From an uncultured Ruminococcus sp. (GTDB lineage Bacteria; Bacillota; Clostridia; Oscillospirales; CAG-272), in contig CACYWW010000028.1 in the NCBI GenBank assembly GCA_902778145.1, positions 1-59,251 on the forward strand: a stretch of 59,251 nucleotides of DNA, read 5' to 3'. The notes beneath the pieces were generated by a model. It made no database searches. It had not been told where the DNA came from and saw nothing but the letters and a program-made list of their open reading frames with translations. The translations under genes and the position numbers were made by a program. Position 1 is the stretch's first letter; the number at the start of each line of letters is the position of its first letter. Shown here piece after piece: positions 35,116 to 44,255 of this stretch.

Positions 35116-35559
35116 TCAGTTATCTTTATTGTCCCGGTGCACTCCGAGCATCAGGGCGAGCGCCTTTTTCTCATCCGGAAAGCTGCCGAACGTGAGGCGC
35201 ACGTCACCCGACTGTCCGCAGAGCACGGGCGATCTTTCGGCGTCGAGCTCGGAGGTGAAATACGAGGTGTGAAACGGCTCTCCGTCGACAAGTATATATA
35301 TTTTTTCGCAGTCCCCGGGCTCGGCGGCGGCGGGCATCTTCAGTGTGAGGCAGACGGTATCTCCGTCAAGCCGCGCCGCGTCAAAGCCGAAATCCTCCGC
35401 GGAGCCGGAAAACTCCTCCCCCTCCTGCGCGTACGCCGAGGCGCAGAGCTTATACAGAAGAGAGCTCTTCTGCAGCATCAGTACCGAAACGAAATCGCCG
35501 CCGCGCCGGTCGAGCAGATATGGGAGCATTATGTGTTCAAATACGTACCTTGGTTTCAT
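35116..35559 (-). CDS. unknown protein upstream of aspartate kinase
   Basis: A 147-residue soluble protein, mixed alpha/beta, with two cysteines and no signal. No family was recognised. The ATG at 35559 is only 4 bases from the -10 element at 35563-35568, so either the message is leaderless, the real start is a later ATG (10 codons in, MLPYLL), or the promoter is not used. Confidence 0.5.
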   Translation of the reverse strand: MKPRYVFEHIMLPYLLDRRGGDFVSVLMLQKSSLLYKLCASAYAQEGEEFSGSAEDFGFDAARLDGDTVCLTLKMPAAAEPGDCEKIYILVDGEPFHTSYFTSELDAERSPVLCGQSGDVRLTFGSFPDEKKALALMLGVHRDNKDN

Positions 35560-35562
35560 TAT

Positions 35563-35592
35563 ATCATATTACCGTTATCCGTTCGTTGTCAA
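35563..35592 (-). promoter_or_regulatory. candidate promoter
   Basis: Minus-strand TTGACA (35587-35592) and TATGAT (35563-35568), 18-base spacer. The first start codon lies at 35559. Confidence 0.55.
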
Positions 35593-35708
35593 CATATAAT
35601 AACACAAATCGGGGAGAATGTCAATGTATGTTTTGAAGTTAGTTTTTGTATTTTGAAGGATAATTCCCGTCAAATTGCAAAAAAGAAGGCTGATTTCACA
35701 AAATTCCG

Positions 35709-35737
35709 TTGACAAAGCCGCGGCGCGGTGTTATTAT
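35709..35737 (+). promoter_or_regulatory. sigma-A type promoter
   Basis: TTGACA (35709-35714) and TATTAT (35732-35737), 17-base spacer, for the second CotH lipoprotein gene. The 35593-35708 stretch has nothing else recognisable. Confidence 0.8.
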
Positions 35738-35776
35738 TAAAGTGCCCGCGGGCAAATAAAGAAGGGTAATACTGAA

Positions 35777-37615
35777 ATGAAAATAAAACTCCTGTGCCTC
35801 GTGCTTTGTCTTTTCACGGTCCTTTCGTGCGGCTGCGGTAAAAACGGCGGCGATACGACCGATGAGGCAGCGGATCCCGTGACGGTCACCGAAAGCCTGA
35901 CCGACGCGGAAACGGAGCCTGTGAAAGAGGACACGCGCATCTCAGCCGTATTCTCCGTGAAGGGCGGCGTTTACGACAAAGCGCAGACGCTTGAGCTGTC
36001 TCTGCCGGAAAACGCGCCGGACGGCGCTTATATCGCGTACACGGACGACTGCTCCGAGCCTGACGGAAAAAGCAAAAAATACGAAACGCCCGTCACGGTG
36101 TGCGACGGGAAAACGTCGGTCATACGCGCCGCGTGCTTCTCGGCTGACGGCGGATATCTCGGATATATCAAAACGGCGACTTATATAAACGCGAAAGCCG
36201 ACAGGTTTTCCACGTACGTCGTTTCCATAGTGACGGAAAAGAGCAATCTTTACGGCAAGAACGGCATTATAGACAATCCGCACAACTCCGGCAAAGAATG
36301 GGAACGTCCCTGCCACGTCGAGATAATCACGCCCTCTGGCGAGCGCGTCGTCTCGCAGGACGCGGGGCTCCGTATATTCGGCGGAAGCTCGAGAGGGCTG
36401 CCGCAGAAATCGTTCCGTCTGATCGCCCGTAAGGACGGGTATTACGACGAAATGAAATACAACGGAAAGGGCAGCTTTGAGTATCCTTTCTTTGAAGGCA
36501 GAAGGATCGTCGCGGGCGAAGGCGCGGGACAGACGCTCGGAAAATACGACAGGCTCGTCCTCCGCAACGGCGGAAACGATTCGATCCAGGCGACAGCCGC
36601 GGATCCCGAAAAAATGACGCTCACGCGCGACGCCGCGGCGAACTGTTTCATGGCTGAAACGGCGCCCGAGGTCGCGTATCAGCTCTCGGCGTTCGCCGTG
36701 GTCTATCTGAACGGCGAATACTACGGCATCCTCGATATGAAAGAGGACATAAACGACGATTACATGAAAAACGTCTACGGGCTCGACAAAAAGTCCGTGA
36801 CCGTGATAAAATCCGAGCTCGATACGGGCCGTCACTGCGACAAGCATGACAACGGCGGTCAGTGCCGCTTCGACGACGTCTGGTTCTACTACGAGGTCGA
36901 CGAGGGGGAGGACTCCGAGCTTGACGGGTATCTTGCAATGTGCCGCGCGTCGCGTGAGGCGCTCTCGGGCGACAAGGCGGCGATGGAAGCCGGATACAAG
37001 GCGCTGTCGGAGAAGCTCGACGTCGATAATTTCATGAAATACTGCGCGGTGAGCCTTTACACCTGCAACACGGACTGGCCGCACAACAACGTGAGAGTGT
37101 GGCGTTATACGGGTGAGAAGATCACAGATAACGTCTACTCGGACGGCAAGTGGCGCTTCACCGCGAGAGACATGGATTTCACGTTCGGACGGTATGAATG
37201 CCTCATTCTGCCGGAGATATACACTCAGGCGGACACTGATACGATAAAGTTCACTTTAGGCAATTTTTATCACGGCGCGTACGATCCGGAGGATAATTAC
37301 CCCGATTCGCTCTATGTGCAGAGCATGCTCGCGCTCTGTCTTCATAACGACGGCTTCAGAGAGAATTTTCTGAAGTTCTGTGAATCGCTGTGCTCGGAGC
37401 GGAGCGAAAAGGCGCTTGAGACGATAATGGACTCGCTTTCCGGTCAGATCAGGGGCGAGATAAAATATCACACAGAACGGTGGAAGGGCACGATAAGCCG
37501 TTCGTATTCGCTCAACGTGTGGAAAAAGAACGTAAAGGACATGAAGAAGTGGGCGCAGGAAAGACCCGCCGCCTTCTCCTCCATGCTCGGACAGATAAAT
37601 ACCTATTTCAGATAA
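35777..37615 (+). CDS. CotH-type kinase lipoprotein with N-terminal beta domain
   Basis: A 612-residue lipoprotein (LSCGC lipobox at about 19-21; T/E linker). Residues about 55-135 look like a chitobiase C-terminal type domain (GVYDKAQTLELSLP, AYIAYTDDCSEPDG, VIRAACFSADG). The rest is a CotH kinase domain: GLRIFGGSSRGLPQKSFRL, KYDRLVLRNGGNDS, VYLNGEYYGILDMKEDIND, the DNFMKYCAVSLYTCNTDWPHNNVRVWRY region (about 413-440) and RDMDFTFG. It differs in architecture from the CotH protein at 3494-4774. It is followed by an F420-ligase-like gene after 14 bases. Confidence 0.85.
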   Translation: MKIKLLCLVLCLFTVLSCGCGKNGGDTTDEAADPVTVTESLTDAETEPVKEDTRISAVFSVKGGVYDKAQTLELSLPENAPDGAYIAYTDDCSEPDGKSKKYETPVTVCDGKTSVIRAACFSADGGYLGYIKTATYINAKADRFSTYVVSIVTEKSNLYGKNGIIDNPHNSGKEWERPCHVEIITPSGERVVSQDAGLRIFGGSSRGLPQKSFRLIARKDGYYDEMKYNGKGSFEYPFFEGRRIVAGEGAGQTLGKYDRLVLRNGGNDSIQATAADPEKMTLTRDAAANCFMAETAPEVAYQLSAFAVVYLNGEYYGILDMKEDINDDYMKNVYGLDKKSVTVIKSELDTGRHCDKHDNGGQCRFDDVWFYYEVDEGEDSELDGYLAMCRASREALSGDKAAMEAGYKALSEKLDVDNFMKYCAVSLYTCNTDWPHNNVRVWRYTGEKITDNVYSDGKWRFTARDMDFTFGRYECLILPEIYTQADTDTIKFTLGNFYHGAYDPEDNYPDSLYVQSMLALCLHNDGFRENFLKFCESLCSERSEKALETIMDSLSGQIRGEIKYHTERWKGTISRSYSLNVWKKNVKDMKKWAQERPAAFSSMLGQINTYFR

Positions 37616-37629
37616 GAGAGGATCAGAAA

Positions 37630-38823
37630 ATGGAAAGACTTGTTGGTACGGTCTCCAGGGGCGTGAGAGCTCCGATAATCAGAAAGGGCGACGACATAGC
37701 GCAGATCGTCGTTGACTCCGTGCTCGTCGCGGCAGCCTCCGAGGGCTTTTCCCTACGCGACCGCGACGTCATAGCGGTGACGGAAGCAGTCGTCGGACGC
37801 GCGCAGGGCAACTACGCGACGACCGATCAGATAGCGAAGGACGTTGCCGCTAAATTTCCCGGCGGCGAGATCGGACTCATATTCCCGATTCTTTCGCGCA
37901 ACCGCTTCGCGATATGCCTGCGCGGCATAGCGAAGGGCGTGAAGAAAATAACGCTTATGCTTTCATATCCGTCGGACGAGGTCGGAAACCACCTGTTTGA
38001 CGACGAAACGCTCGACGAGGCGGACGTCGATCCTTACAGAGACGTGCTTGACGAGAAGAAATACAGAGAGCTTTTCGGATACGTGAAGCATCCGTTCACC
38101 GGCGTCGATTACGTGGAGTATTATAAGCAGCTCATATCCGACTGCGGATGCGAATGCGAGGTCATATTCGCAAACGACTGCCGCGCGATACTCGACTATC
38201 AGAAGAACGTGATCAACTGCGATATACATACAAGACACAGAACGAAGAAAAAGCTCGTGAAGGCAGGCGCCGAAAAGGTCGTCGGACTTGACGAGATACT
38301 CACCGCCCCGGTGGACGGCTCGGGATACAACGAAAATTACGGTCTGCTCGGCTCGAACAAGGCGACGGAGGACACGGTAAAGCTGTTCCCGCGCGACTGC
38401 ATGCCGATAGTGCTGAACGTACAGCGTCAGATACTTGAAAAGACCGGGAAGCACGTGGAGGTCATGGTCTACGGCGACGGCGCGTTCAAGGATCCCGTCG
38501 GAAAGATCTGGGAGCTTGCGGACCCGGTCGTATCCCCCGCTTACACGCCCGGACTCGAGGGTCAGCCGAACGAGGTCAAGCTGAAATACCTCGCGGACAA
38601 CAACTTCGCTCACCTCAAGGGCGATGAGCTCAAAGCGGCTATCGCCGATTATATCAGAAAAAAGGATTCCGACCTTGTCGGAAAGATGGTGTCACAGGGA
38701 ACGACGCCGCGCCGCCTCACGGACCTGATCGGTTCGCTCTGCGATCTCACCTCCGGCTCGGGCGACAAAGGCACGCCGATAATCCTCGTACAGGGTTATT
38801 TCGACAATATGACGGCAGAATAA
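37630..38823 (+). CDS. coenzyme F420-0:L-glutamate ligase family protein
   Basis: A 397-residue protein. The N-terminal region (VGTVSRGVRAPIIRKGDDIAQ, DVIAVTEAVVGRAQGNY) matches CofE-type gamma-glutamyl ligases, which add glutamate with GTP. No other F420 genes are present, and such homologues are common in Clostridia that lack F420, so the substrate is open. The ATG at 37630 is used: GAGAGGATC lies upstream and the preceding 50 codons of open frame overlap the CotH gene. A terminator follows directly. Confidence 0.8.
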   Translation: MERLVGTVSRGVRAPIIRKGDDIAQIVVDSVLVAAASEGFSLRDRDVIAVTEAVVGRAQGNYATTDQIAKDVAAKFPGGEIGLIFPILSRNRFAICLRGIAKGVKKITLMLSYPSDEVGNHLFDDETLDEADVDPYRDVLDEKKYRELFGYVKHPFTGVDYVEYYKQLISDCGCECEVIFANDCRAILDYQKNVINCDIHTRHRTKKKLVKAGAEKVVGLDEILTAPVDGSGYNENYGLLGSNKATEDTVKLFPRDCMPIVLNVQRQILEKTGKHVEVMVYGDGAFKDPVGKIWELADPVVSPAYTPGLEGQPNEVKLKYLADNNFAHLKGDELKAAIADYIRKKDSDLVGKMVSQGTTPRRLTDLIGSLCDLTSGSGDKGTPIILVQGYFDNMTAE

Positions 38824-38829
38824 AAAACG

Positions 38830-38859
38830 CCTGCGAAGCTCTTGCTTCGCAGGATTTTT
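38830..38859 (+). terminator. intrinsic terminator
   Basis: CCTGCGAAG, loop CTCTTG, CTTCGCAGG, then ATTTTTA; lies between convergent genes. Confidence 0.85.
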
Positions 38860-38862
38860 ACG

Positions 38863-39750
38863 TCAGTCTTTTCTGATCATCATCGAGCCGCCGCCGAATT
38901 TGATGAGCCCGTCCTCACAGACAAGCTCGTCCCAGCTTGACTGCACCTCGCCGAAGACCTCTCTGTGCTGCTTCGTATCGTAGTAATACTTTCCGTCAAC
39001 ACACTTCCATTCCGTGCGCTGAGCGCAGAAGTATCCGTCGCGCGCGGCGAGTATCTCGCCTGATTCCACGGCTTCCTTTATCATTTCATCCGACACGCCG
39101 GCGGGGATCTTCATCCATTGATCCACGGTGTGATCCGGAGTGAATTCCACCTTTAAAGTGAAGGAATTGAGAGCACTGTCGTCGACGTCTTCACCCGCGG
39201 CGCGTTTCGCCTCAAGATCCGCCCTGACCTCGTCCGCGGTGAACAGATTGAAGCTTCCGTTTACGAACGCAAGCGCCTTGACGACGGAATACGTGCCGAC
39301 TATATCGTCGCCCTCTCCGCCCTCGGCGTCACCGATTTCGACGGGCTCCGTGACGACGCCGTCGGATTCCTTTTTGAGCGCTATCGCGAGAAAACCGATC
39401 GAAAATACAAGGTGCGTCCCTTCGGATACCTGGAGCGTCTCCGCCGCTTCACGGAACGAGCCCTCCGGCAGATCTATAAAATCACCGAGCTCGTATTTGT
39501 ATTTGAACATATCCGTCTGACACCACGTGCCGGAAAACTCCCTGCCCTTGGACGTGTCCGTGAGCTTCACGCCGCCGTCCTCAAAAAACTCGAACGTCAG
39601 CGCCGTGAAATCCGAGCCGTCGTCGCTCTTGAATTCCGCGGCGGGAATGTGTGCGAGATCGTTCGAAAAGCCGTTTACGATGTAGTCCGTGCGCCATTTG
39701 CCCACTATGAATTTTTTGCCTTTCAGGATGTCTCTTTCATCAAGTTCCAT
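38863..39750 (-). CDS. unknown protein, beta-rich
   Basis: A 295-residue soluble protein without signal. Two blocks with similar lipocalin-like strand patterns can be seen (FTALTFEFFEDGGVKL.. about 55-70, and SFTLKVEFTPDHTV about 200-215). No family was recognised. The ATG at 39750 is used because CCGGAGG lies 7 bases upstream. Confidence 0.55.
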   Translation of the reverse strand: MELDERDILKGKKFIVGKWRTDYIVNGFSNDLAHIPAAEFKSDDGSDFTALTFEFFEDGGVKLTDTSKGREFSGTWCQTDMFKYKYELGDFIDLPEGSFREAAETLQVSEGTHLVFSIGFLAIALKKESDGVVTEPVEIGDAEGGEGDDIVGTYSVVKALAFVNGSFNLFTADEVRADLEAKRAAGEDVDDSALNSFTLKVEFTPDHTVDQWMKIPAGVSDEMIKEAVESGEILAARDGYFCAQRTEWKCVDGKYYYDTKQHREVFGEVQSSWDELVCEDGLIKFGGGSMMIRKD

Positions 39751-39792
39751 GATCTGCCTCCGGATCTCACTTATCATGAGTTACTTTATTCC

Positions 39793-39821
39793 ATTATAAC
39801 ACGGGTCGGGGAAAAAGTCAA
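39793..39821 (-). promoter_or_regulatory. sigma-A type promoter
   Basis: Minus-strand TTGACT (39816-39821) and TATAAT (39793-39798), 17-base spacer, for the unknown gene ending at 38863. Confidence 0.85.
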
Positions 39822-39867
39822 CAGTAAAATCCGGGCGGTGACTTTTGTAAATTATGACGATCCGTAC

Positions 39868-39896
39868 TTGAAATACGGAAAAAGATGTGGTATACT
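39868..39896 (+). promoter_or_regulatory. sigma-A type promoter
   Basis: TTGAAA (39868-39873) and TATACT (39891-39896), 17-base spacer, 30 bases before the ATG at 39926. Confidence 0.75.
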
Positions 39897-39925
39897 TTCA
39901 ACAGACGAAAAAAGGAGTGTGCCGA

Positions 39926-40591
39926 ATGAAATACGGAGAATCTGTGTTTGACGTGCTGTATCTGATACTGACGGTCACGGTCGGCGTGATCATATTGATC
40001 AAGGCGAGAAACGGAAACGAAAAACTCATGGGCGCCGCGGCGGTGATCCTCGGCTGCGGAGACGCCTTCCATCTTGTGCCGAGAGTCCTCAACTATTTCA
40101 TTGACGCCGACTTTACCGCGGCGCTCGGTGCAGGCAAGCTGATCACCTCCGTGACGATGACGCTGTTTTATATCCTCGTATATCATATCGGACGCTCATA
40201 CTTCGGACTCGGCAAAAACAGGACGCTGACCGCCGCGGTATACGCGCTGTCCGCTCTGCGTATCGCGCTCTGCCTTTTCCCACAGAACCACTGGCTCCAA
40301 AACGAAAGCGGCATGACGTGGGGCATTATAAGAAACGTTCCGTTCGCCGCGCTCGGCGTGATCGTGATCATCCTGTATTTCAGAAACAGAAAGACGGCAA
40401 AGCGCTTTGCGCCGATGTGGATCCTGATGCTCCTGTCGTTCGCCTTCTATATCCCGGTCGCCGTCTTCGCGGGCGTTGTACCGATGCTCGGCATGCTGAT
40501 GCTGCCGAAGACCGTCTGCTACGTTCTGATCGTTCTGATCTTTGCGGCTGCCGTCACCAAAGACGCGCCGATGCCCGAGGAGGTCGTGTGA
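39926..40591 (+). CDS. seven-helix membrane protein, unknown
   Basis: A 221-residue protein with about seven hydrophobic segments spread over its whole length, e.g. VLYLILTVTVGVIILI, AVILGCGDAFHLVP, MTLFYILVYHIG and MLLSFAFYIPVAVFAG. No family was recognised. AAAGGAG precedes the ATG at 39926 by 9 bases. The next gene starts one base after its stop. Confidence 0.65.
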   Translation: MKYGESVFDVLYLILTVTVGVIILIKARNGNEKLMGAAAVILGCGDAFHLVPRVLNYFIDADFTAALGAGKLITSVTMTLFYILVYHIGRSYFGLGKNRTLTAAVYALSALRIALCLFPQNHWLQNESGMTWGIIRNVPFAALGVIVIILYFRNRKTAKRFAPMWILMLLSFAFYIPVAVFAGVVPMLGMLMLPKTVCYVLIVLIFAAAVTKDAPMPEEVV

Positions 40592-40592
40592 T

Positions 40593-40901
40593 ATGCCGTC
40601 CGACAAAGGATATCTCGATTTCATCCTCGATCAGCTGTCGCCGCTTGACGGCGTCACATACAGAGCGATGATGGGCGAATATATCATATATTACAACGGA
40701 AAACCTGTCGGCGGTATATATGACGACAGATTTCTTATAAAGCCCACGGGATCGGCAAAGCGTCTTTTGCCGGACGCGGCGCTTGAGGCGCCGTATGAAG
40801 GCGGGAAGCCGATGATATCGGTCGACCGCGTCGACGAGGGCGCGTTTTTATGCGAGCTTGTGCGCTCCGTTGAAAGAGATCTTCCGAATGGAAAAAAATG
40901 A
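40593..40901 (+). CDS. TfoX/Sxy N-terminal domain protein
   Basis: A 102-residue small domain: YRAMMGEYIIYYNGKPVGGIYDDRFLIKPT matches the TfoX N-terminal domain (residues about 22-52). In Haemophilus and E. coli the full-length family controls competence; stand-alone copies in Bacillota have no known role. Coupled to the preceding gene (TGATATG). Confidence 0.75.
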   Translation: MPSDKGYLDFILDQLSPLDGVTYRAMMGEYIIYYNGKPVGGIYDDRFLIKPTGSAKRLLPDAALEAPYEGGKPMISVDRVDEGAFLCELVRSVERDLPNGKK

Positions 40902-40910
40902 GGTGAACAC

Positions 40911-41129
40911 ATGAAAACAACGCTTCTTGTCATATTCATAGTATGCGTGAGCCTGTGCGTTTTGTCGTTTCTGATCTCGCTGTTCTTTAACCACGGGTAC
41001 TATAACCTGATGGACGGCAGTCATGAGCAATACGCGAGGCTTCGCCGTCTGGCTACAGTGTTCTTGATATCGGGTATCGTTCTCGCGGTCATCTCCGCTG
41101 TGTGTCTTATCATTCGCTTCAAGCTGTAA
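40911..41129 (+). CDS. small membrane protein, unknown
   Basis: A 72-residue protein with two hydrophobic helices (about 4-25 and 44-68). AGGTG lies 6 bases upstream. Same run of genes as the TfoX-like and AAA genes. Confidence 0.55.
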   Translation: MKTTLLVIFIVCVSLCVLSFLISLFFNHGYYNLMDGSHEQYARLRRLATVFLISGIVLAVISAVCLIIRFKL

Positions 41130-41141
41130 GTATAATCGGAT

Positions 41142-42026
41142 ATGATCTGGCTTACAAGGTTCGATCTTCCCGGAGAGGACAGGGAAACGGAATACAAGCT
41201 CGGCGGCAGCGCGGAGCTTGACTGGTCGTGCTATTCAGGCTCGGGCTACCCGTTCGGGGTATTTCCGCAGAAGCTTTTTGAACGCGTGACGTTTGATTCG
41301 CCCGTCGTGATCTTCTGCGGCGAAAACGGATCGGGCAAATCAACTCTTTTGAACGTGATAGCGGAAAAGCTCGGTATAAAACGGATGACGTCGTTCAACA
41401 GATCGCCGAATTTCGGCAATTTCGTTTCGATGTGCCGCGCAGAGCTGCGCAAAGAACCGAAATTCGCGGAGATCATAACGAGTGACAGCGTGTTCGATTT
41501 TCTGCTCGACGTCCGCGCCGTGAACGATGGTCTGAGATCGAGCAGGGAGACCGCTTTTGAAACGTACAACGAACAAAAAAGATTCCTTCGGACCGAAGGC
41601 TATACGATGAAAACGCTCGACGATTACGACGAACTGAAAAAGTATAACGAGATCCGCCGCACGTCGATGCCGGAATATGCGAGACGGCGCGTCGGAGCGG
41701 ACGTTATAATGCATTCGAACGGCGAAAGCGCGCTTGATATATTCGAGAGGGCTATTAAGGAAAACGCGCTTTATCTGCTCGACGAGCCGGAAAACAGCCT
41801 GTCGGCGTCGCATCAAAGGGAGCTTGCGGAATATATTTCCGATTCAGCGAGGTTTTACGGCTGTCAGTTTATTATATCGTCGCACTCCCCGTTTCTGCTT
41901 TCGCTTAAAGGGGCGGAAATATACGATCTCGACGCGCGGCCGGTGACGGTGAGAAAATGGACGGAGCTCGAATGTATCAGGGAATACGCAAGGATATTCA
42001 AAGACGCCGGTATCGATACGGATTGA
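41142..42026 (+). CDS. ABC/SMC-type AAA ATPase, stand-alone
   Basis: A 294-residue soluble ATPase. Walker A is CGENGSGKST (about 62-71), the signature-like SNGES lies at about 194, Walker B is LYLLDEPENSLS (about 210) and SSHSPF gives the switch histidine (about 247). Such single ATPases of the predicted-ATPase family (OLD/RecF-like) occur in housekeeping and defence settings. No nuclease or toxin partner is adjacent, so a defence role is not supported. Confidence 0.78.
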   Translation: MIWLTRFDLPGEDRETEYKLGGSAELDWSCYSGSGYPFGVFPQKLFERVTFDSPVVIFCGENGSGKSTLLNVIAEKLGIKRMTSFNRSPNFGNFVSMCRAELRKEPKFAEIITSDSVFDFLLDVRAVNDGLRSSRETAFETYNEQKRFLRTEGYTMKTLDDYDELKKYNEIRRTSMPEYARRRVGADVIMHSNGESALDIFERAIKENALYLLDEPENSLSASHQRELAEYISDSARFYGCQFIISSHSPFLLSLKGAEIYDLDARPVTVRKWTELECIREYARIFKDAGIDTD

Positions 42027-42050
42027 CGCGGCGGGATAAGTGAAGGCAAT

Positions 42051-42686
42051 ATGAGATTTTATATTTTAAGACACGGAGAGACGGCGCTTAACGCGAAGCG
42101 CGTGATGCAGGGCAGGCTTGACGAGCCGCTTGACGAAAAGGGAGCTGAGCTCGCCGCGATCACCGGAAGAGCGATGAAGGGAATAAAGTTCGAACGCTGT
42201 ATCTCGAGCCCGCTGAAAAGAGCGTCGCAGACCGCGAAGATCATCCTGCGGGAGAGCGGAAACGGAATCGGCGTTGAATACGACGAAAGACTGCTTGAAA
42301 TAGACTTCGGAGAGCTTGAAGGAAAAAGCCTCTCCGATATGGGAGAGGCGGGGAGACTGTTCTTTTCGGATCCGTTTTCATGTCCGCGGTTCCCGCGAGG
42401 AGAGAGCGTATCGGACGTCTGCCGGCGTACGCAGAGCCTTCTGCGGGAGCTGATCGATGAGGACGACGGAAAAACGTATCTTTTGAGCACTCACGGCTGC
42501 GCCGCAAGGGCGATCGTCAATTTTCTTTTCCCGGATCCGGACGACTTCTGGCGCGGACACGCGCCGTATAACTGCTCTTTTACCGTTGTTGACGCGGAGA
42601 AGGGCAGAGCGGTCATTACGGAGCTTGACCGCGTGTATTATGACAAAAGCCTGATCGTCGACCATTACAAAGAATCCAATCAATAA
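42051..42686 (+). CDS. histidine phosphatase family protein
   Basis: A 211-residue phosphoglycerate-mutase-like phosphatase. LRHGETALN carries the catalytic His (H9), SPLKRASQTAKI the Arg, and LSTHGCAARAIVN the second His. Similar enzymes act on alpha-ribazole phosphate or other small phosphates; the substrate is unknown. Confidence 0.85.
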   Translation: MRFYILRHGETALNAKRVMQGRLDEPLDEKGAELAAITGRAMKGIKFERCISSPLKRASQTAKIILRESGNGIGVEYDERLLEIDFGELEGKSLSDMGEAGRLFFSDPFSCPRFPRGESVSDVCRRTQSLLRELIDEDDGKTYLLSTHGCAARAIVNFLFPDPDDFWRGHAPYNCSFTVVDAEKGRAVITELDRVYYDKSLIVDHYKESNQ

Positions 42687-42888
42687 AACCGCCCCGTAAG
42701 GAGCGGTTTCGCGCATCAAAAAGCATAAGTGGAATTCTTGATTCATCATTCTTAACTCTGTTGAACTCCTTCCGGCGCTCCGCGCCATGGAGGCAACAGA
42801 TCCTTCGCCGCGCTCAGGATGACAGCGTATTTATCATTCAGCATTTATAATTTCTAATTCCGTTTTATCTTATTTACGAAAACCGGGT
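42687..42888. other. intergenic region with weak terminator and repeat remnant
   Basis: No gene. AAACCGCC, GTAA loop, AGCGGTTT at 42688-42709 is a probable weak terminator. 42797-42825 (GATCC...GGATGACAG) is a copy of a repeat that recurs inverted at 59003-59030. The rest is AT-rich. Confidence 0.5.
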
Positions 42889-42916
42889 TGACTTTTTCTT
42901 TAATATCGTTATAATA
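42889..42916 (+). promoter_or_regulatory. sigma-A type promoter
   Basis: TTGACT (42889-42894) and TATAAT (42911-42916), 16-base spacer, for the DUF512-der-plsY run. Confidence 0.85.
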
Positions 42917-42945
42917 ATAAGATAACGATACGCAAGGAGAGGGAA

Positions 42946-44253
42946 ATGGTTACGGTCAGCTCTGTGACGCGCGGATCGCCGGCGGATAAAGCCGGGATGG
43001 AGCCGGGCGATATACTGTTGTCGATAAACGGGCACGATATAAACGACGTACTCGATTACCGATTTTACATGACCGAATCCGTTCTGTCCGTCCTCGTCCA
43101 CAGGGGTCCCGAGCTTCTGACTGTGACGCTGGAGAAGGACGAGTACGACGATCCCGGGCTTGAGTTCGAAACGTATCTGATGGACAAAAAGCAGCGGTGC
43201 AGAAACGCCTGCATCTTCTGTTTCATAGACCAGATGCCGCCCGGCTGCCGTGAATCTCTGTACTTCAAGGACGACGACGACAGGCTCTCGTTTCTGCAGG
43301 GCAACTACATCACGACGACGAACCTGTCGGACCGTGAGATAGACCGCGTGTGTCAGATGCACCTTTCGCCGATCAATATTTCCGTCCATACGACGGAACC
43401 GGAGCTGCGCGTTTTCATGATGAAGAACAAAAACGCGGGAAAGGTGATGGAAATAATGCGCCGCTTTGCCGACGCCGGCATCACGATGAACGGGCAGATC
43501 GTCCTCTGCAAGAACATAAACGACGGCAAGCATCTCGACCGCAGTCTTACGGATCTTGAAACGCTCTACCCGGCGATGCAGAGTGTGTCGATAGTGCCGT
43601 GCGGACTTACCGCGCACAGGGAAAATCTGTATCATATAGAGCCGTTCACGCCGGAGGACTGCCGCGCGGTGATAAAGCAGATAGAAAGTTTTTCTTCAAA
43701 ATGCCTGAAAAAGCACGGGAGCCGCATTTTCTTCGCGGCTGACGAATTCTATCTGAAGGGCGGCGTGAAGCTGCATAAGGCGTCTTATTACGAGGGCTAT
43801 CCGCAGTATGAAAACGGCGTCGGCATGGTCGCGTGCATGTACGACGAACTGCCGTACGAGATAAAAGGCATCGACTGCGATCTTTCCGGCAGAAAAGCCA
43901 CGCTGATAACCGGAGAGGCGGCGTATCCCGTCATTTGCGATATGGCGGATATGATAAATAAAAAAACCGGCGCGGAGCTTGTTGTAAAGAAGATAAAAAA
44001 CAACTTTTTCGGAGGCGGCGTCACCGTGTCCGGCCTCGTTGTCGGATCCGACATAACAGTTCAGCTTAACGGAGAGGACAAAGGAGAATGTGTTTTCATC
44101 CCGTCCGTGATGCTCCGTTCGGGCGAGAACGTGTTTTTGGACGATATGACCGTCGGAGAACTATCGGAGAAGCTCGGCGTCCCGGTCCATCCCGTGCCGT
44201 CTGACGCTGCCGCGGCTCATGAGATATGCGAAATACTTGAAAAGGGTCAGTAA
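42946..44253 (+). CDS. DUF512 family PDZ/radical-SAM-like protein
   Basis: A 435-residue protein. Residues about 1-70 are a PDZ-like domain (SPADKAGMEPGDILLSINGHDI). RCRNACIFCFID (about 84-95) has the CxxxCxxC spacing of a radical SAM cluster site, and DUF512 follows. The family is conserved in Clostridia next to der, as here (2-base gap), but its function is unknown. Confidence 0.88.
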   Translation: MVTVSSVTRGSPADKAGMEPGDILLSINGHDINDVLDYRFYMTESVLSVLVHRGPELLTVTLEKDEYDDPGLEFETYLMDKKQRCRNACIFCFIDQMPPGCRESLYFKDDDDRLSFLQGNYITTTNLSDREIDRVCQMHLSPINISVHTTEPELRVFMMKNKNAGKVMEIMRRFADAGITMNGQIVLCKNINDGKHLDRSLTDLETLYPAMQSVSIVPCGLTAHRENLYHIEPFTPEDCRAVIKQIESFSSKCLKKHGSRIFFAADEFYLKGGVKLHKASYYEGYPQYENGVGMVACMYDELPYEIKGIDCDLSGRKATLITGEAAYPVICDMADMINKKTGAELVVKKIKNNFFGGGVTVSGLVVGSDITVQLNGEDKGECVFIPSVMLRSGENVFLDDMTVGELSEKLGVPVHPVPSDAAAAHEICEILEKGQ

Positions 44254-44255
44254 AA

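Noticed and set aside
37480-37629. 50-codon N-terminal extension of the F420-ligase-like protein
   Set aside because: It overlaps the CotH gene and has no ribosome site; the ATG at 37630 does.
41142-42026. AAA ATPase as part of a defence system
   Set aside because: Neighbours are TfoX-like, membrane and phosphatase genes; no nuclease or toxin partner is present.
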